Positions 1 through 10,113 of a stretch of DNA of 64,000 nt are shown here, one piece after another. How positions within the stretch are numbered: the first letter of the stretch is position 1; each line of letters begins with the position of its first letter. Source of the stretch: Colwellia sp. M166 (lineage in GTDB: Bacteria > Pseudomonadota > Gammaproteobacteria > Enterobacterales > Alteromonadaceae). The position numbers and the translations under genes were made by a program. Location: assembly GCF_024585285.1 (NCBI RefSeq), contig NZ_CP040755.1, positions 2,666,001 through 2,730,000 on the forward strand, written 5' to 3'. The notes under the pieces were generated by a model. The model ran no database searches, was not told the DNA's origin, and was given only the letters and a program-made list of their open reading frames with translations.

Positions 1-25
1 AACTCGAACAGTACAATATCAAAGA

Positions 26-46
26 AGCAGCGAGAGCTGCTTTTTT
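26..46 (+). terminator. Rho-independent terminator of an upstream gene
   Basis: A perfect 6-bp stem (AGCAGC/GCTGCT) with a GAGA loop is followed by a run of T. It most likely ends a plus-strand gene lying to the left of the window. Confidence 0.7.
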
Positions 47-370
47 ATTGCTTAAAATTCACTTGAGCTAAAATTGATATATTTGGATTGTATAAATAGT
101 ATTATGAAAATTAGAAAGTAATCACTAGCGATAATCGTGCGCTTTATAGTTTGCTTGCCATTATATCGCAGAATAATTTTGCTCAACTCAACTAGATTCA
201 ACTCAACTAGATTCAACACAACTTAGCCATTACATTGTTCGATGTGGGCTATTAAGGCTGTTAATTACGCAATTATTTCATTGAATAGCGCTAAGCTATT
301 GTACTTGCGGCTAATAACGATATATTACCCTCAGTTCACAATTAGCTATGATTGAATAGAGGAAAATATT
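47..370. other. Intergenic region with a short direct repeat
   Basis: No coding region is seen. A 15-bp unit CAACTCAACTAGATT occurs twice in direct tandem (184-198 and 199-213). The rest is AT-rich leader DNA for the M16 peptidase gene; AGAGGA near 358-363 serves as its ribosome binding site. Confidence 0.6.
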
Positions 371-3220
371 TTGAAAAAATGGACCTTACCATTATTACTC
401 AGTTTTTTAGTTGCCTGCGAAAATACCAATACGGTTGATAGTACAGCTTCAGCAGTTAAAGTTGCTGGAATGAGCTTTATTGAACAGGTTGAAGCACAAG
501 AGGGGAAAACTGTTATTCCATATCAAAAATATGTGCTTGATAACGGTTTGACATTAATTTTGCATCAAGATAGTTCAGACCCTTTGGTTCATGTTGATAT
601 GACTTACCATGTTGGCTCTGGCCGAGAAGAGCTCGGTAAGTCGGGATTCGCCCATTTTTTCGAACACATGATGTTTCAAGGTTCAGAACACGTTGCTGAT
701 GACGAACACTTTAAAATAGTGACGGAGTCTGGTGGTACCATGAATGGTACAACAAACAGTGATCGTACCAATTATTTTCAAACGGTACCGGCCAACCAAT
801 TAGAGAAGATGCTCTGGTTAGAAGCGGATCGTATGGGCTTTTTAGTTGATGCGGTAACCCAAGAAAAATTTGAAATACAGCGTGAAACGGTAAAAAATGA
901 ACGGGGTCAAAGCTACGACAATCGTCCTTACGGTTTATTGAGTGAGCGTGTCGGACAAGCTATGTACCCAGCAGGTCATCCATACTCATGGCAAACCATT
1001 GGTTATATTGAAGATCTTAATCGTGTAAATGTTAATGACTTAAAAGCATTTTTCTTACGTTGGTATGGGCCAAATAACGCCACCTTAACCATAGGTGGCG
1101 ATGTTGATGTGGAAAAAACCTTAGCCATGGTAAATAAGTATTTCGGCAGTATTCCACGTGGTCCTGAAGTGAAAATGCCAGAAAAACCAAGTTTTACTAT
1201 CAATGCTGATCGTTATATTTCTATGGAAGATAATGTCCATTTACCCTTAGTATATATGTCTTATCCGACAGTGAGTGTTAGGCATGAAGATGAAGCTGCA
1301 TTGGATTTACTGTCGAGCATTTTAGGTGGTGGCAAAACATCATTACTTTATAAAAACTTAGTGAAAAACCAATTAGCCGTACAAGCCTCAGTCAGTCATC
1401 CATGTGCAGAACTTGCCTGTACTTTTAATCTATTAGCGTTACCACATCCCGCTTCAGGAAAAACCTTGGCAGATATGGAAAAAATTATTCGCGATAGTTT
1501 AGTTGAATTTGAAACTCGTGGTGTTGAAGATGATGACTTAATAAAAGCGAAAGCGGCAATGGAAGCTAATTTTGTTTTTGGCTTACAAAGTGTAGCAGGT
1601 AAGGTTAGTCAATTAGCGGCTAATGAAACGTTTAAAGGTGATCCCAATTATATTGAGCAAGACATTGCCCGTTATGCCGAAGTAACGAAAGCCGATGTGA
1701 TGCGTGTTTATAAAAAATATCTTAAAGATAAACATGGCGTGATCATGAGTGTAGTGCCAAAAGGACAAATGAACTTAGTTGCTGCTGAAGATAACTTTAC
1801 GCCACCAACACGAGTTACTCCTGAACTGGCTCAAACAACGGATAGCGACTTAAAAATACGTAAAGCCATAGATAACTTTGATCGCAGTATTATGCCAACA
1901 GCAGGGATGAATAAAGCCGTCGATGTACCGCAAATGTGGCAAGAAACTTTTGCGAATGGTATTAAAATCTTAGCGACACAAAGTAAAGAAACACCAACCA
2001 CCTCAATATTGCTTAAAATACCTGCCGGTCATTATTACGAAAGTAAAGACAAAGCCGGTACCGCTTCACTTATGGCTGCAATGTTGAATGAATCGACAAC
2101 TAAACGCAGTGCAGAGGACATGAGTAAGGAGTTACAAAAGCTAGGTGCCTCAGTAGGCATTTCTGCAGGCAATAGTTATTTAGCCATTAATGTAAACACT
2201 TTAACTAAGCACTTAGATGCAACGCTTGCATTAGTTTATGAAAAACTAACCGCACCAGCATTCTTAACCAATGAATTCCAGCGCAATAAAAGTAATGCAA
2301 TTCAAGGCGCTATTAATGGTAAAAAAGACGCTGGCTATTTAGCATCAACGGCTTATCGTCAATTACTACATGCTGATAACATTGCCGCAATTTCTAGCGC
2401 GGGTTCAGAAGCGTCATTGAATAATATTCAGTTGGCTGATGTAAAAGCACTTTATGAGCAACAAGTACAGCCAAAAGGCAGTGAAATAATACTAGTATCT
2501 GATTTAGCCAAAGACCGTGTTTTAAAGTCATTAGCTATATTTAAGCCTTTAACCGGTGCAGGTGAAAAGTTGTTGCTTAACTTACCTGATTCAACGGCTA
2601 AAGCGGGGGTTATTTATTTAGTTAACAAAGATAATGCGGCGCAATCAGCTATTCGTATTGGTAAGCGTTCATTGACCCAAGATGTGACGGGTGAGTACTA
2701 TCGTGCTTATTTAATGAACTTTCCATTGGGTGGCGCTTTTAACAGTCGCATTAATTTAAATTTACGTGAGGACAAAGGCTATACCTACGGTGCGCGTTCT
2801 TATTTCTACGGTGATAAGTTTTCAGGCGTATATACTGCCAGTGCTGAAGTACGCGCTGATGTCACTGATAAGTCGATTGTTGAGTTTGTGAAAGAAATTC
2901 AACACTATGCTGATAAAGGTATTAGTGATGAAGAATTGGCCTTTATGCGCAATGCAATTAACCAGAAAGATGCTTTGAAGTATGAAACACCGAGCAGTAA
3001 GCTGAGTTTCTTAGCGCAAATTTTAGAGCATAATCTTAGTGCTGACTTTGTTAAACAGCGCAATGAAATTGTTAAAAATATTAGCAAAGAAGAAATTAAT
3101 GCCTTAGCGAAAAAGCACTTAAATATAAAAGAGATGTTAATGGTGGTGGTTGGCGACGCTAAAACCTTAAAACCACAATTAGAAGCGCTAGGTTATGAAG
3201 TGATTGACTACGATATATAG
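371..3220 (+). CDS. M16 family zinc metallopeptidase (pitrilysin/insulinase-like), lipoprotein
   Basis: A 949-residue predicted periplasmic peptidase. The N-terminus is a lipoprotein signal with lipobox LVAC (Cys at about 16). The inverted zinc motif HFFEH is at residues 95-99, with the third ligand probably E177 in the VKNE segment 78 residues later, as usual in M16 enzymes. Two M16 halves are present: a catalytic one in the first ~450 residues and a non-catalytic one in the second, which carries the R/Y-rich GYTYGARSYF segment near 800. Such double-length proteins degrade oligopeptides. The start codon is TTG, supported by AGAGGA about 8 nt upstream; no ATG gives a better signal peptide. 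The gene stands alone and ends at a bidirectional terminator. Confidence 0.93.
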   Translation: MKKWTLPLLLSFLVACENTNTVDSTASAVKVAGMSFIEQVEAQEGKTVIPYQKYVLDNGLTLILHQDSSDPLVHVDMTYHVGSGREELGKSGFAHFFEHMMFQGSEHVADDEHFKIVTESGGTMNGTTNSDRTNYFQTVPANQLEKMLWLEADRMGFLVDAVTQEKFEIQRETVKNERGQSYDNRPYGLLSERVGQAMYPAGHPYSWQTIGYIEDLNRVNVNDLKAFFLRWYGPNNATLTIGGDVDVEKTLAMVNKYFGSIPRGPEVKMPEKPSFTINADRYISMEDNVHLPLVYMSYPTVSVRHEDEAALDLLSSILGGGKTSLLYKNLVKNQLAVQASVSHPCAELACTFNLLALPHPASGKTLADMEKIIRDSLVEFETRGVEDDDLIKAKAAMEANFVFGLQSVAGKVSQLAANETFKGDPNYIEQDIARYAEVTKADVMRVYKKYLKDKHGVIMSVVPKGQMNLVAAEDNFTPPTRVTPELAQTTDSDLKIRKAIDNFDRSIMPTAGMNKAVDVPQMWQETFANGIKILATQSKETPTTSILLKIPAGHYYESKDKAGTASLMAAMLNESTTKRSAEDMSKELQKLGASVGISAGNSYLAINVNTLTKHLDATLALVYEKLTAPAFLTNEFQRNKSNAIQGAINGKKDAGYLASTAYRQLLHADNIAAISSAGSEASLNNIQLADVKALYEQQVQPKGSEIILVSDLAKDRVLKSLAIFKPLTGAGEKLLLNLPDSTAKAGVIYLVNKDNAAQSAIRIGKRSLTQDVTGEYYRAYLMNFPLGGAFNSRINLNLREDKGYTYGARSYFYGDKFSGVYTASAEVRADVTDKSIVEFVKEIQHYADKGISDEELAFMRNAINQKDALKYETPSSKLSFLAQILEHNLSADFVKQRNEIVKNISKEEINALAKKHLNIKEMLMVVVGDAKTLKPQLEALGYEVIDYDI

Positions 3221-3249
3221 ATATAGCTAAAGCTGTAAAATGTTAATAA

Positions 3250-3282
3250 AATGCCAGTCAGTGAATCTGACTGGCATTTTTA
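3250..3282. terminator. Bidirectional terminator
   Basis: A 12-bp perfect stem AATGCCAGTCAG / CTGACTGGCATT with a 5-nt loop has A-rich and T-rich flanks. It sits between the convergent M16 peptidase and S10 carboxypeptidase genes and can serve both. Confidence 0.85.
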
Positions 3283-3317
3283 TGGTAATTATTTTTTCGA
3301 GTCTTGCTCAGGATAAT

Positions 3318-4841
3318 TTATTGCTTGCTGTGATACTTTGCCGGTGTGGTTTTATTTGGCAATGTTGCTTGCATAAACTGGCGAATATCTTGGTTAGATG
3401 CTGCTAAATCTTGGTAACGTAAGTACATCATATGACCGCTTTTATAGCCTTTAAACGATAATCTATCACGCATTTTTCCACTTGGGTCAAGTTGCGATAA
3501 AGTATATTTAGCATCAAAATAATTGGTTGCGCCATCGTAGTAACCCGATTGGATCATTACGTTTAAATAAGGGTTTTGTGCCATAGCTAAACGTAAGTTT
3601 TCACCCGTTTTGTTATTGCTTCTATCCCAAGGATGCACATTGCCAAACATATTGTATTTAATGTCGGTTTTGTAATTAAGCTCTTCGCGTAAGTAATAGT
3701 TAATTGCTGGCGTAAAGCTGTGTAGCCACGAGGTTAATTCTGCATTGTAATCAGGGCGACTACCACTAACTTTTTCGTCAATACCTAAGTAGCGAGAGTC
3801 TAAACGACCAACAGTTTGTTCACGGTTACGTAGTATCTCTTTCCAAAAATATGACGTTTCAATATCTAAATTACTTCTTAATACTTCTTGTACTGACAAG
3901 CCAGAATATCGTGATACTTGCTCTGCGATGTGTTGTTTCTCGTCAGCAGCAATAAAGCCACCTTTAGCTAATGCAGGCAAGTATTCATTAAGGGTGAACT
4001 TTTCAATTTCAGGCAATATCTCTAACAAATCACGACTTTGTAAATCGGCACTTAAAGCTTTGTGATACCAAGCTGTAGCTGCGAAATAAGGCAAGCGATT
4101 TGCCGCTTTTACCGGGCCGTCACGCTTAATACCAATATCCGTTGGTGAGACTAAAATTACGCCATTAAGATACATCCACTGACGTGACTGTAGTTCTAAT
4201 GCTAAACCTGAAACCCGAGTAGTACCGTAGCTTTCACCGATCAGATACTTAGGTGACTGCCAGCGGTTGTTGCGAGTTACAAAGGTATTCACCCAATCGG
4301 CTAGGTATTTAACGTCAGCATTGACGCCAAAGAACATTTTCTTTTGCTCAGCTTTTGATGGCATTTTGCCATCTTTATTGGGTAAAACTCGAGAATAACC
4401 GGTGTTAACTGGGTTAACAAAAACAATATCGGCAGTATCTAAAATAGAAAACTCATTCGTTTTTACGCCATACGGTTGTAGCGGAAAACCTTCACTATCA
4501 ACATTGAGTACTTTAGGACCAGTGTAGGCAACATGCATCCAAACTGATGCAGAGCCAGGACCACCATTAAATGAGATCAGTAATGGACGTGCGGCTCTAT
4601 TTTTTACTTTTGACCTTTGGTAATAAGTATAAAAAAGGCTAGCTGTAGGATTACCTTCTTCATCCCAAACGGGTTGAGTGCCGGTGGTTGCTGTGTAGTC
4701 AAATGACCTCCCGTTCACTTTAGTGCTATGGCTACTTGTACTACTTTCATCAATGGCAATTTTGCGTTCAAATTCTGCATTTGCTAATGGCGATAAAAGT
4801 AATAATAAGCTAATTATCGGTATTAAATGCCTAATTCTCAT
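3318..4841 (-). CDS. Secreted S10 family serine carboxypeptidase-like protein
   Basis: 507 residues with a cleavable signal peptide (hydrophobic stretch 7-20, LANA before the mature end). The S10 hallmarks are visible: oxyanion segment NGGPG at 92-96, nucleophile motif GESYG with Ser204, an Asp-containing GYYDGATNYFD segment near 435, and catalytic His470 in SGHMMY. The family removes C-terminal residues from peptides. Bacterial members like this one are exported and often listed as peptidase S10. The location, opposite another exported peptidase gene, suggests a role in peptide scavenging, which is inference. Confidence 0.9.
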   Translation of the reverse strand: MRIRHLIPIISLLLLLSPLANAEFERKIAIDESSTSSHSTKVNGRSFDYTATTGTQPVWDEEGNPTASLFYTYYQRSKVKNRAARPLLISFNGGPGSASVWMHVAYTGPKVLNVDSEGFPLQPYGVKTNEFSILDTADIVFVNPVNTGYSRVLPNKDGKMPSKAEQKKMFFGVNADVKYLADWVNTFVTRNNRWQSPKYLIGESYGTTRVSGLALELQSRQWMYLNGVILVSPTDIGIKRDGPVKAANRLPYFAATAWYHKALSADLQSRDLLEILPEIEKFTLNEYLPALAKGGFIAADEKQHIAEQVSRYSGLSVQEVLRSNLDIETSYFWKEILRNREQTVGRLDSRYLGIDEKVSGSRPDYNAELTSWLHSFTPAINYYLREELNYKTDIKYNMFGNVHPWDRSNNKTGENLRLAMAQNPYLNVMIQSGYYDGATNYFDAKYTLSQLDPSGKMRDRLSFKGYKSGHMMYLRYQDLAASNQDIRQFMQATLPNKTTPAKYHSKQ

Positions 4842-4980
4842 AACACTATCCTTAATAGGTAATTTTAATTGTTAACTTAGATTTGTACTTTGAGCGTACT
4901 GTAGTGCCAAGAAAAAATCACAATTAAAAGTTAGAACGAGTATTTCTAGCGATTAACAACCTTATTTTCAAACGTGAGCT

Positions 4981-5559
4981 CTATGTGCAATCGCTTAGAT
5001 AAACCACTATAAGGTGGTCTCCTGTTAGTGTGGCGTAGTTTTCGGGTAAGTCAGTTATCTGCATTAAGTGTTGAGCGGGTAAGGTCACTACTTTTTGGTC
5101 GTTGTTTATAGTCAATAAGGCATCTTTGAATAAACTATAAATAAAACAGAGCTGACTTGTGCCAAGATCTTGGTTTTTTGCTTGGGGGTAACACTTTACC
5201 TTAGTAGTAATGCGCTCGGTACGAGTGATAATATTAAAGTCGGTAATTTCATTGCTCTGCAAATTACCGACAGTTTTATCACCACCGTCAAAAGTAGAAA
5301 TATCGAGTAAACGTGTTAACCGATCAATTTTATTGTCGTTGTGCTGTAAATTTATACCGTCACCAGCAATTAAAATCAGGTTGCGGGTATATCCTGAAAA
5401 GTTAGAGAAAACGCCATCTTCAACTACGTTGGCCATGCTTAATCGCCAATCAAAGTTTTCTAAACTACCACCGGGATTGATCAGCATTTCGATAGTTTCT
5501 CCCTGACCATTTTTCCATGGCACGGTTTTAAATTGTGTAGGGGGAATAATTTCTATCAT
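4981..5559 (-). CDS. HutD/Ves family protein
   Basis: 192 residues starting MIEIIPP, with the typical VPWKNGQGET segment at about 13-23 and WRLSMA near 38, which mark the HutD/Ves (DUF886) cupin-like family. Some members are linked to histidine-utilisation operons and others to cold or stress induction. No hut genes lie nearby, so the function here is not settled. The gene is monocistronic. Confidence 0.85.
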   Translation of the reverse strand: MIEIIPPTQFKTVPWKNGQGETIEMLINPGGSLENFDWRLSMANVVEDGVFSNFSGYTRNLILIAGDGINLQHNDNKIDRLTRLLDISTFDGGDKTVGNLQSNEITDFNIITRTERITTKVKCYPQAKNQDLGTSQLCFIYSLFKDALLTINNDQKVVTLPAQHLMQITDLPENYATLTGDHLIVVYLSDCT

Positions 5560-5775
5560 TAGATGCTGCCGGTCATTTACAAAGTGTTTAGATCATAGCC
5601 TGAAAGGTTGTGCTGTGTCTGCGACAGGAGCAGCTTATTTTAGCTTTCTTTTAATAAGGTCATGCTTTGTTACCATTTTTTAGTTGTATTAAAGCTCTAA
5701 CAATTGATTAACAAAATAGCCTTTGCTAGCATGCGCGACTTATGACTTACATTTAGTAAATAAAAGGAGTTAATT

Positions 5776-6282
5776 GTGTTTAAAAAATATCTAATGGTAC
5801 TTTCTCTATTGGCCTTACCTTTGACCGCCTCCGCAAACTGGTCTGCTGGTGCGGGTTATGCCAACTTATCAGATAGCGATGATGGAGAGTCAATTTCGCT
5901 AGGTGTTATTTATGGCTCTATTGCCTACGAGCTTGCCAAAGAGGGCAGTAAATTCTCTTTTATTCCAGCGTTACGTCTTGGTACAGGTGTTTCTGATGAT
6001 AAATTTTATGGTGTTAAAGTAGAAGTTAAGCGCTTCACTGCTTTATCAATTCGTGCGCAGTATAATTATGATAACGGCGTATATTTATATGCTATGCCTT
6101 CCTATGCAAATCTAGATATTAAAGCCAGTAATAACGGTATTTCGCGTAGTGACGATAACTGGGAATTTGGTTTTGGTGGTGGTGTTGGTAAACAAATCAA
6201 TGACAAAACGAGTATTGAAGCTTCGTATGAAAGTTATGACGGCACAGATCTATTAACCATTGGCTTTAAATATGCTTTTTAA
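5776..6282 (+). CDS. Small outer-membrane beta-barrel protein (OmpW/Omp-b-brl-like)
   Basis: 168 residues. A signal peptide of about 20 residues ends ASA-N, followed by alternating hydrophobic/polar strands rich in Gly, Tyr and Ser, and a C-terminal aromatic residue (KYAF), which is the signature for barrel insertion. About eight strands would fit. The GTG start at 5776 is chosen because AAGGAG lies 7 nt upstream and no ATG is nearby. The specific ligand or function is not recognisable. Confidence 0.75.
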   Translation: MFKKYLMVLSLLALPLTASANWSAGAGYANLSDSDDGESISLGVIYGSIAYELAKEGSKFSFIPALRLGTGVSDDKFYGVKVEVKRFTALSIRAQYNYDNGVYLYAMPSYANLDIKASNNGISRSDDNWEFGFGGGVGKQINDKTSIEASYESYDGTDLLTIGFKYAF

Positions 6283-6532
6283 GTGATTAAATAAGTAATC
6301 TGAAATAAGCTGTAGTTGTTGGTTATTAGAGCCAATGGTTGTTCTCTAAATCAATCACGTAGGATACAAACCTTTTAAACTTGCCCTTGGGAGCTGATTA
6401 GTAAACTGATAACATCACAAAATTGACGAAAGATAGAGTGACTATGTTTAATCAATTTTGTTTGTTCTAAGCTTACTAATGCAGCTCTGAGGTGGGAATA
6501 AATTTAATAAAATTGGTATCACTTTAGCTGAT
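6283..6532. other. Intergenic region with one copy of a dispersed 17-bp motif
   Basis: No gene is seen. TTTAATAAAATTGGTAT at 6503-6519 is one of five related copies in the window (also at 10746, 15284, 21627 and 35356). Confidence 0.5.
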
Positions 6533-6562
6533 AAAAAAGCAGCTATTATGCTGCTTTTTTTT
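6533..6562. terminator. Terminator of the diheme cytochrome c4 gene
   Basis: An 11-bp stem AAAAAAGCAGC / GCTGCTTTTTT with a 6-nt loop is flanked by A and T runs, so it can act in both directions. It lies just after the stop codon of the minus-strand cytochrome gene. Confidence 0.85.
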
Positions 6563-6590
6563 AATCATAAGCTTGAAACTATTGGTATTA

Positions 6591-7211
6591 TTATTTTAGT
6601 GATGACATATATTGTGATAAGGCGGTAATTTCTTCATCCGTCAAATTTGCTGCGATACCCTGCATCATGGCGTTAGGATCATTGTTACGATCACCACTGC
6701 GGAATTTTTCTAGCTGAATTTTTAAGTATTCAGCATTCTGGCTGGCAAGGGCAGGAAAACCAGCACTTGGCATGCCTTTACCATTGATACCATGACAGGC
6801 AACACATGCGGTAACTTCCATTTCAGCGTTTCCACCTAAGTAAAGTTTTTTACCTTCAGCATTAGCAGTACCGCTACCGGCTGTACTTTTTTGACTAGCA
6901 TAAAATGCTGCAACATCAGCCATATCTTGTTCGTTAAGGGCCATTGCCATACCGCCCATTACTGGGTCAACACGACCTGATTTACCAGCAGATGTCATAC
7001 CCAGTTTAAATTCAGTCAGTTGTTTAACTAAGTAGCTCGCACTTTGTCCGGCTAATTTAGGATACATAGGAACTAAACTGTTGCCGTCAGGGCCATGACA
7101 AGCAGCACACATAGCTGTTTTGCCTTTGCCTGCTTCGGCATCGCCTTGTGCGGCATTGGCAGTAACCACTGCACTTAATCCTAGTAAAACAGTCATGATA
7201 ATTTTTTTCAT
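6591..7211 (-). CDS. Diheme cytochrome c4
   Basis: 206 residues with a signal peptide (cleavage near ANA-AQG) and two haem c sites, CAACHG near residue 35 and CVACHG near 136. Each is followed by the c4-type PKLAGQ / PALASQ segment and a Met-containing axial-ligand region (DPVMGGM; DPNAMMQ). The two halves are homologous, as expected for c4. c4 cytochromes are periplasmic electron donors to terminal oxidases, so this gene pairs logically with the caa3-like oxidase operon at 51-60 kb. A second, larger c4-like gene follows upstream on the same strand. Confidence 0.93.
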   Translation of the reverse strand: MKKIIMTVLLGLSAVVTANAAQGDAEAGKGKTAMCAACHGPDGNSLVPMYPKLAGQSASYLVKQLTEFKLGMTSAGKSGRVDPVMGGMAMALNEQDMADVAAFYASQKSTAGSGTANAEGKKLYLGGNAEMEVTACVACHGINGKGMPSAGFPALASQNAEYLKIQLEKFRSGDRNNDPNAMMQGIAANLTDEEITALSQYMSSLK

Positions 7212-7397
7212 TAGTTTAGTCTCTGCTTGTCATTGAAATAAAAATATATGATAAATCTTTTGCTATTAAAAAATAGTTAACGATATAACTTTGGCATTCT
7301 ACACGAATTTAATCAGAGTGAAATATTGCGGTTAAAAAAATCAACTAAATGTTTACTAACCTGTAAATAGATCAACAGTTGTTGCTATTTTTAGTAA

Positions 7398-7428
7398 TAA
7401 AAAAGCAGCGATAAACGCTGCTTATTAT
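7398..7428 (-). terminator. Terminator of the tetraheme c4-like gene
   Basis: The stem AGCAGCG (7404-7410) / CGCTGCT (7416-7422) has an ATAAA loop. On the minus strand it is followed by six T, directly after the 7452-8678 gene. Confidence 0.8.
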
Positions 7429-7451
7429 TATTTGTGCTTTTTTATCAAAGC

Positions 7452-8678
7452 TTATTTCATTGATGCCATGTATTTGGCTAACTCATCAATGTCGTTTGCT
7501 GACAGTTTAGAAGCAACACTTTGCATCATGGTGTTGTAATCATTATTACGCTCACCTTTTTTGAACTTCATCAACTGTGCTTTTAAGTAAGCTTCGTTTT
7601 GGCTGGCAATGGTTGGGAAGCCAGCTTTGTTCATACCTTTGCCGCTAACTCCATGACAGGCAACACAAGCGGTGATTTTACGTTTTACGTTACCACCAAA
7701 GTAAAGTTTCTTACCTGCTTCTGAACCTGCTAAATCAGCGACAGCAATTTTTTGTGCAGCAAAGTAACTAGCAACTTCTAACATGTCTTGCTCGCTTAAT
7801 GCGGCAGCCATAGGAGCCATAACAGGGTCTTTACGTGTTCCAGCTTTAAATTCTTGTAATTGTTTAATGATGTAGTCAGCACTTTGGCCGGCAAGTTTCG
7901 GGTAAATGGCAACGGGGCTATTACCGTCAGCGCCATGACATGCTGCACAAGTAGCTGCCTTAGCTTTACCAGCAATAACTTCAGCTGTAACAGGTGCTGC
8001 CGGCATTACCTTACGTGAAACTACATTGGCAACAGCTGCTGGGTCAGCAAAGTAGGCTTGCATGTCAGCAATATCATCTTTGGTCATAGCACCAGCAAAT
8101 TGGTTCATTGCGTAGTTAACACGATCTTTCTTTTTAAAGTTCATTAATTGCTTAGCAATATATTCTGGGTGTTGATTAGCTAGGTTAGGGTAAATTAATA
8201 CCTCACTGTTACCTTCGCTGCCATGACAACCAATACATGCGCCAATGTTTCGTGAAGCATCGCCTAGCTCATATAAACTTTTACCCGCCGCTGGGTTAGG
8301 TACATAAGCAACCGGCGCTGCGCTTACTGCACTACCTGCATCTGCAGAGCCAGTATCTTGGCTTGCACCGCCTCGTGGTAAAGCAGAGAAATAAGCCGCA
8401 ACGTCAGCCATATCTTGTTCAGATAAAGGTGCAGCCATTGGACTCATAAGGGGGTCTTTACGATCGCCAGCTTTAAAAGCTTTTAATTGCTTAACGATAT
8501 AGTCAGCATGTTGGCCAGCCAAATTTGGGTAGCTATCACTAGCGCCAATACCGTTTGAACCATGACATGCAGCACAAGTGGCTGCCTTAGTTTTACCTGC
8601 GTCAGCATCGCCAGATGCAGCTACAGCAATATTAATACTTGATAGTGTTAAAATTAATGAAATTAGAATATGTTTCAT
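7452..8678 (-). CDS. Tetraheme c4-type cytochrome (two fused c4 units)
   Basis: 408 residues, about twice the normal c4 length. After a signal peptide there are four CxxCH sites in order: CAACHGSNG (about 36), CIGCHGSEG (about 147), CAACHGADG (about 244) and CVACHGVSG (about 340). Each is followed by a YPNLA/YPKLAGQ-like segment and a MxxM-type axial ligand stretch. A low-complexity Ala/Ser/Pro linker near 105-130 joins the first two domains and a Pro/Ala-rich linker near 220-235 precedes the third. This looks like an internal duplication and fusion of two diheme c4 proteins. Divergent engB next door is the usual c4 neighbour in gammaproteobacteria. The likely role is periplasmic electron transfer. 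Confidence 0.9.
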   Translation of the reverse strand: MKHILISLILTLSSINIAVAASGDADAGKTKAATCAACHGSNGIGASDSYPNLAGQHADYIVKQLKAFKAGDRKDPLMSPMAAPLSEQDMADVAAYFSALPRGGASQDTGSADAGSAVSAAPVAYVPNPAAGKSLYELGDASRNIGACIGCHGSEGNSEVLIYPNLANQHPEYIAKQLMNFKKKDRVNYAMNQFAGAMTKDDIADMQAYFADPAAVANVVSRKVMPAAPVTAEVIAGKAKAATCAACHGADGNSPVAIYPKLAGQSADYIIKQLQEFKAGTRKDPVMAPMAAALSEQDMLEVASYFAAQKIAVADLAGSEAGKKLYFGGNVKRKITACVACHGVSGKGMNKAGFPTIASQNEAYLKAQLMKFKKGERNNDYNTMMQSVASKLSANDIDELAKYMASMK

Positions 8679-8873
8679 AACAAAACTCTCAACATGCTTT
8701 AGTGTTTTTATTGAATGTTTTCAATAAGCCGAAAAATTGGCGACATGATACACTATTAACGTCGTTTATAGGGGCTTTTAACGAAAAAATTTGCCTAAAG
8801 TTTAATACAATTGCATCTTTAGTGTGAAAAAACGATATAATGTGGTTTTAATTTATATTGTTGGATCTAAATC

Positions 8874-9530
8874 TTGTCTTCTACAGCCATTCATCTAACC
8901 AAAGCGACTTTTACCATTAGCGCACCCGATATCCGTCGTTTACCCGCAGATAGTGGTATTGAAGTAGCATTTGCTGGTCGCTCTAACGCAGGTAAATCAA
9001 GTGCGTTAAACACCCTAACTAATCAAAAAAGTCTTGCGCGTACTAGTAAAACACCAGGACGAACGCAGTTAATTAATATTTTTGAAATTGCCGAAAACAA
9101 GCGTTTAGTTGATTTGCCAGGCTATGGCTTTGCTAAAGTGCCAATGGAAATGAAGAAAAAATGGCAAAAAGCATTAGGCGAATACTTAGAAAAGCGTCAA
9201 TGTTTGAAGGGCTTGGTTATCTTAATGGATATCAGACACCCATTGAAAGATCTTGATATGGATCTCATTCAATGGGCAGCTGACGGTGAGTTACCTGTTT
9301 TAGCTTTGCTAACGAAAAGTGATAAATTGTCACAAGGTAAAGTAAGTGCGCAAGTACTAGCCGTTAAAAAGCAATTAGCACCATTAAATGCTGATATTAA
9401 AGTGCAAGCTTTTTCGTCATTAAAGCGTACCGGCTCTGCACAAGCTGACGCTGTGATCTGCGACTGGTTTCAAGATGAGAACATTCAATTGCTTAATGAG
9501 TTAAGCGAAGAACCGTTGACTGAAGAATAA
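8874..9530 (+). CDS. engB: Ribosome biogenesis GTP-binding protein EngB/YihA
   Basis: 218 residues. The P-loop GRSNAGKSS lies at about 31-39, followed by switch [10 protein letters not shown], the [11 protein letters not shown]3 motif and TKSDKL as the G4 specificity motif, all typical of YihA/YsxC. The protein assists maturation of the large ribosomal subunit. The start is TTG at 8874: an in-frame stop at 8868-8870 leaves only ATC 8871 or TTG 8874, and conserved family residues begin soon after. GGA at 8863-8865 is a weak ribosome binding site. Confidence 0.95.
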   Translation: MSSTAIHLTKATFTISAPDIRRLPADSGIEVAFAGRSNAGKSSALNTLTNQKSLARTSKTPGRTQLINIFEIAENKRLVDLPGYGFAKVPMEMKKKWQKALGEYLEKRQCLKGLVILMDIRHPLKDLDMDLIQWAADGELPVLALLTKSDKLSQGKVSAQVLAVKKQLAPLNADIKVQAFSSLKRTGSAQADAVICDWFQDENIQLLNELSEEPLTEE

Positions 9531-9565
9531 CATTTGGCTCCTAGTCGGGGGCAATTTGTTAAATA

Positions 9566-9592
9566 AAAAGCCTCGGATATCGAGGCTTTTTT
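9566..9592 (+). terminator. Terminator after engB
   Basis: AAAAGCCTCG / CGAGGCTTTT, a perfect 10-bp stem with a GATAT loop and a T run. It is also usable by the convergent msrA gene. Confidence 0.85.
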
Positions 9593-9612
9593 GTGATAAA
9601 ACCTTTAGCGTA

Positions 9613-10110
9613 TTATTGCTCGGGTAATATCCAATCTGGTCTTGGAAAGTGGCAAGTGTAACCGTATGGCACTCGCTGCAAATAATCTTGATGTTCTACT
9701 TCGGCTTGCCAAAAATCACCTACAGGCTCAACTTCTGTTACCACCGAATTTGGCCAAAAACCTGAAGCATTAACATCTGCAATGGTTTTCTCAGCCATAG
9801 CTTTTTGTTCAGCACTTGTATAATAAATGGCTGAGCGGTATTCACGCCCTTGGTCATTACCTTGTCTATTTTCTGTTGTAGGATCATGGATTTGAAAAAA
9901 GAACTCGAGAATTTTTCGATACTCGATCACCGTATTTTCAAAATATATTTCAATAGCTTCTGCATGATCACCATGATTGCGATAGGTAGCGTTTTCAATC
10001 TCACCACCGGTATAGCCTGCAGAGGTTTCCGTTACGCCAGGTAGCTTACGAATTAAATCTTGCATACCCCAAAAACACCCACCTGCTAATACTGCACGTT
10101 CAATTGCCAT
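9613..10110 (-). CDS. msrA: Peptide methionine-S-sulfoxide reductase MsrA
   Basis: 165 residues. The catalytic motif GGCFWG with Cys12 is near the N-terminus and is followed by the AGYTGG and HAEAIE segments typical of MsrA. It reduces the S epimer of methionine sulfoxide in proteins. It lies 3 nt downstream of msrB on the same strand, so the two form an operon covering both epimers. Confidence 0.95.
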   Translation of the reverse strand: MAIERAVLAGGCFWGMQDLIRKLPGVTETSAGYTGGEIENATYRNHGDHAEAIEIYFENTVIEYRKILEFFFQIHDPTTENRQGNDQGREYRSAIYYTSAEQKAMAEKTIADVNASGFWPNSVVTEVEPVGDFWQAEVEHQDYLQRVPYGYTCHFPRPDWILPEQ

Positions 10111-10113
10111 TTT

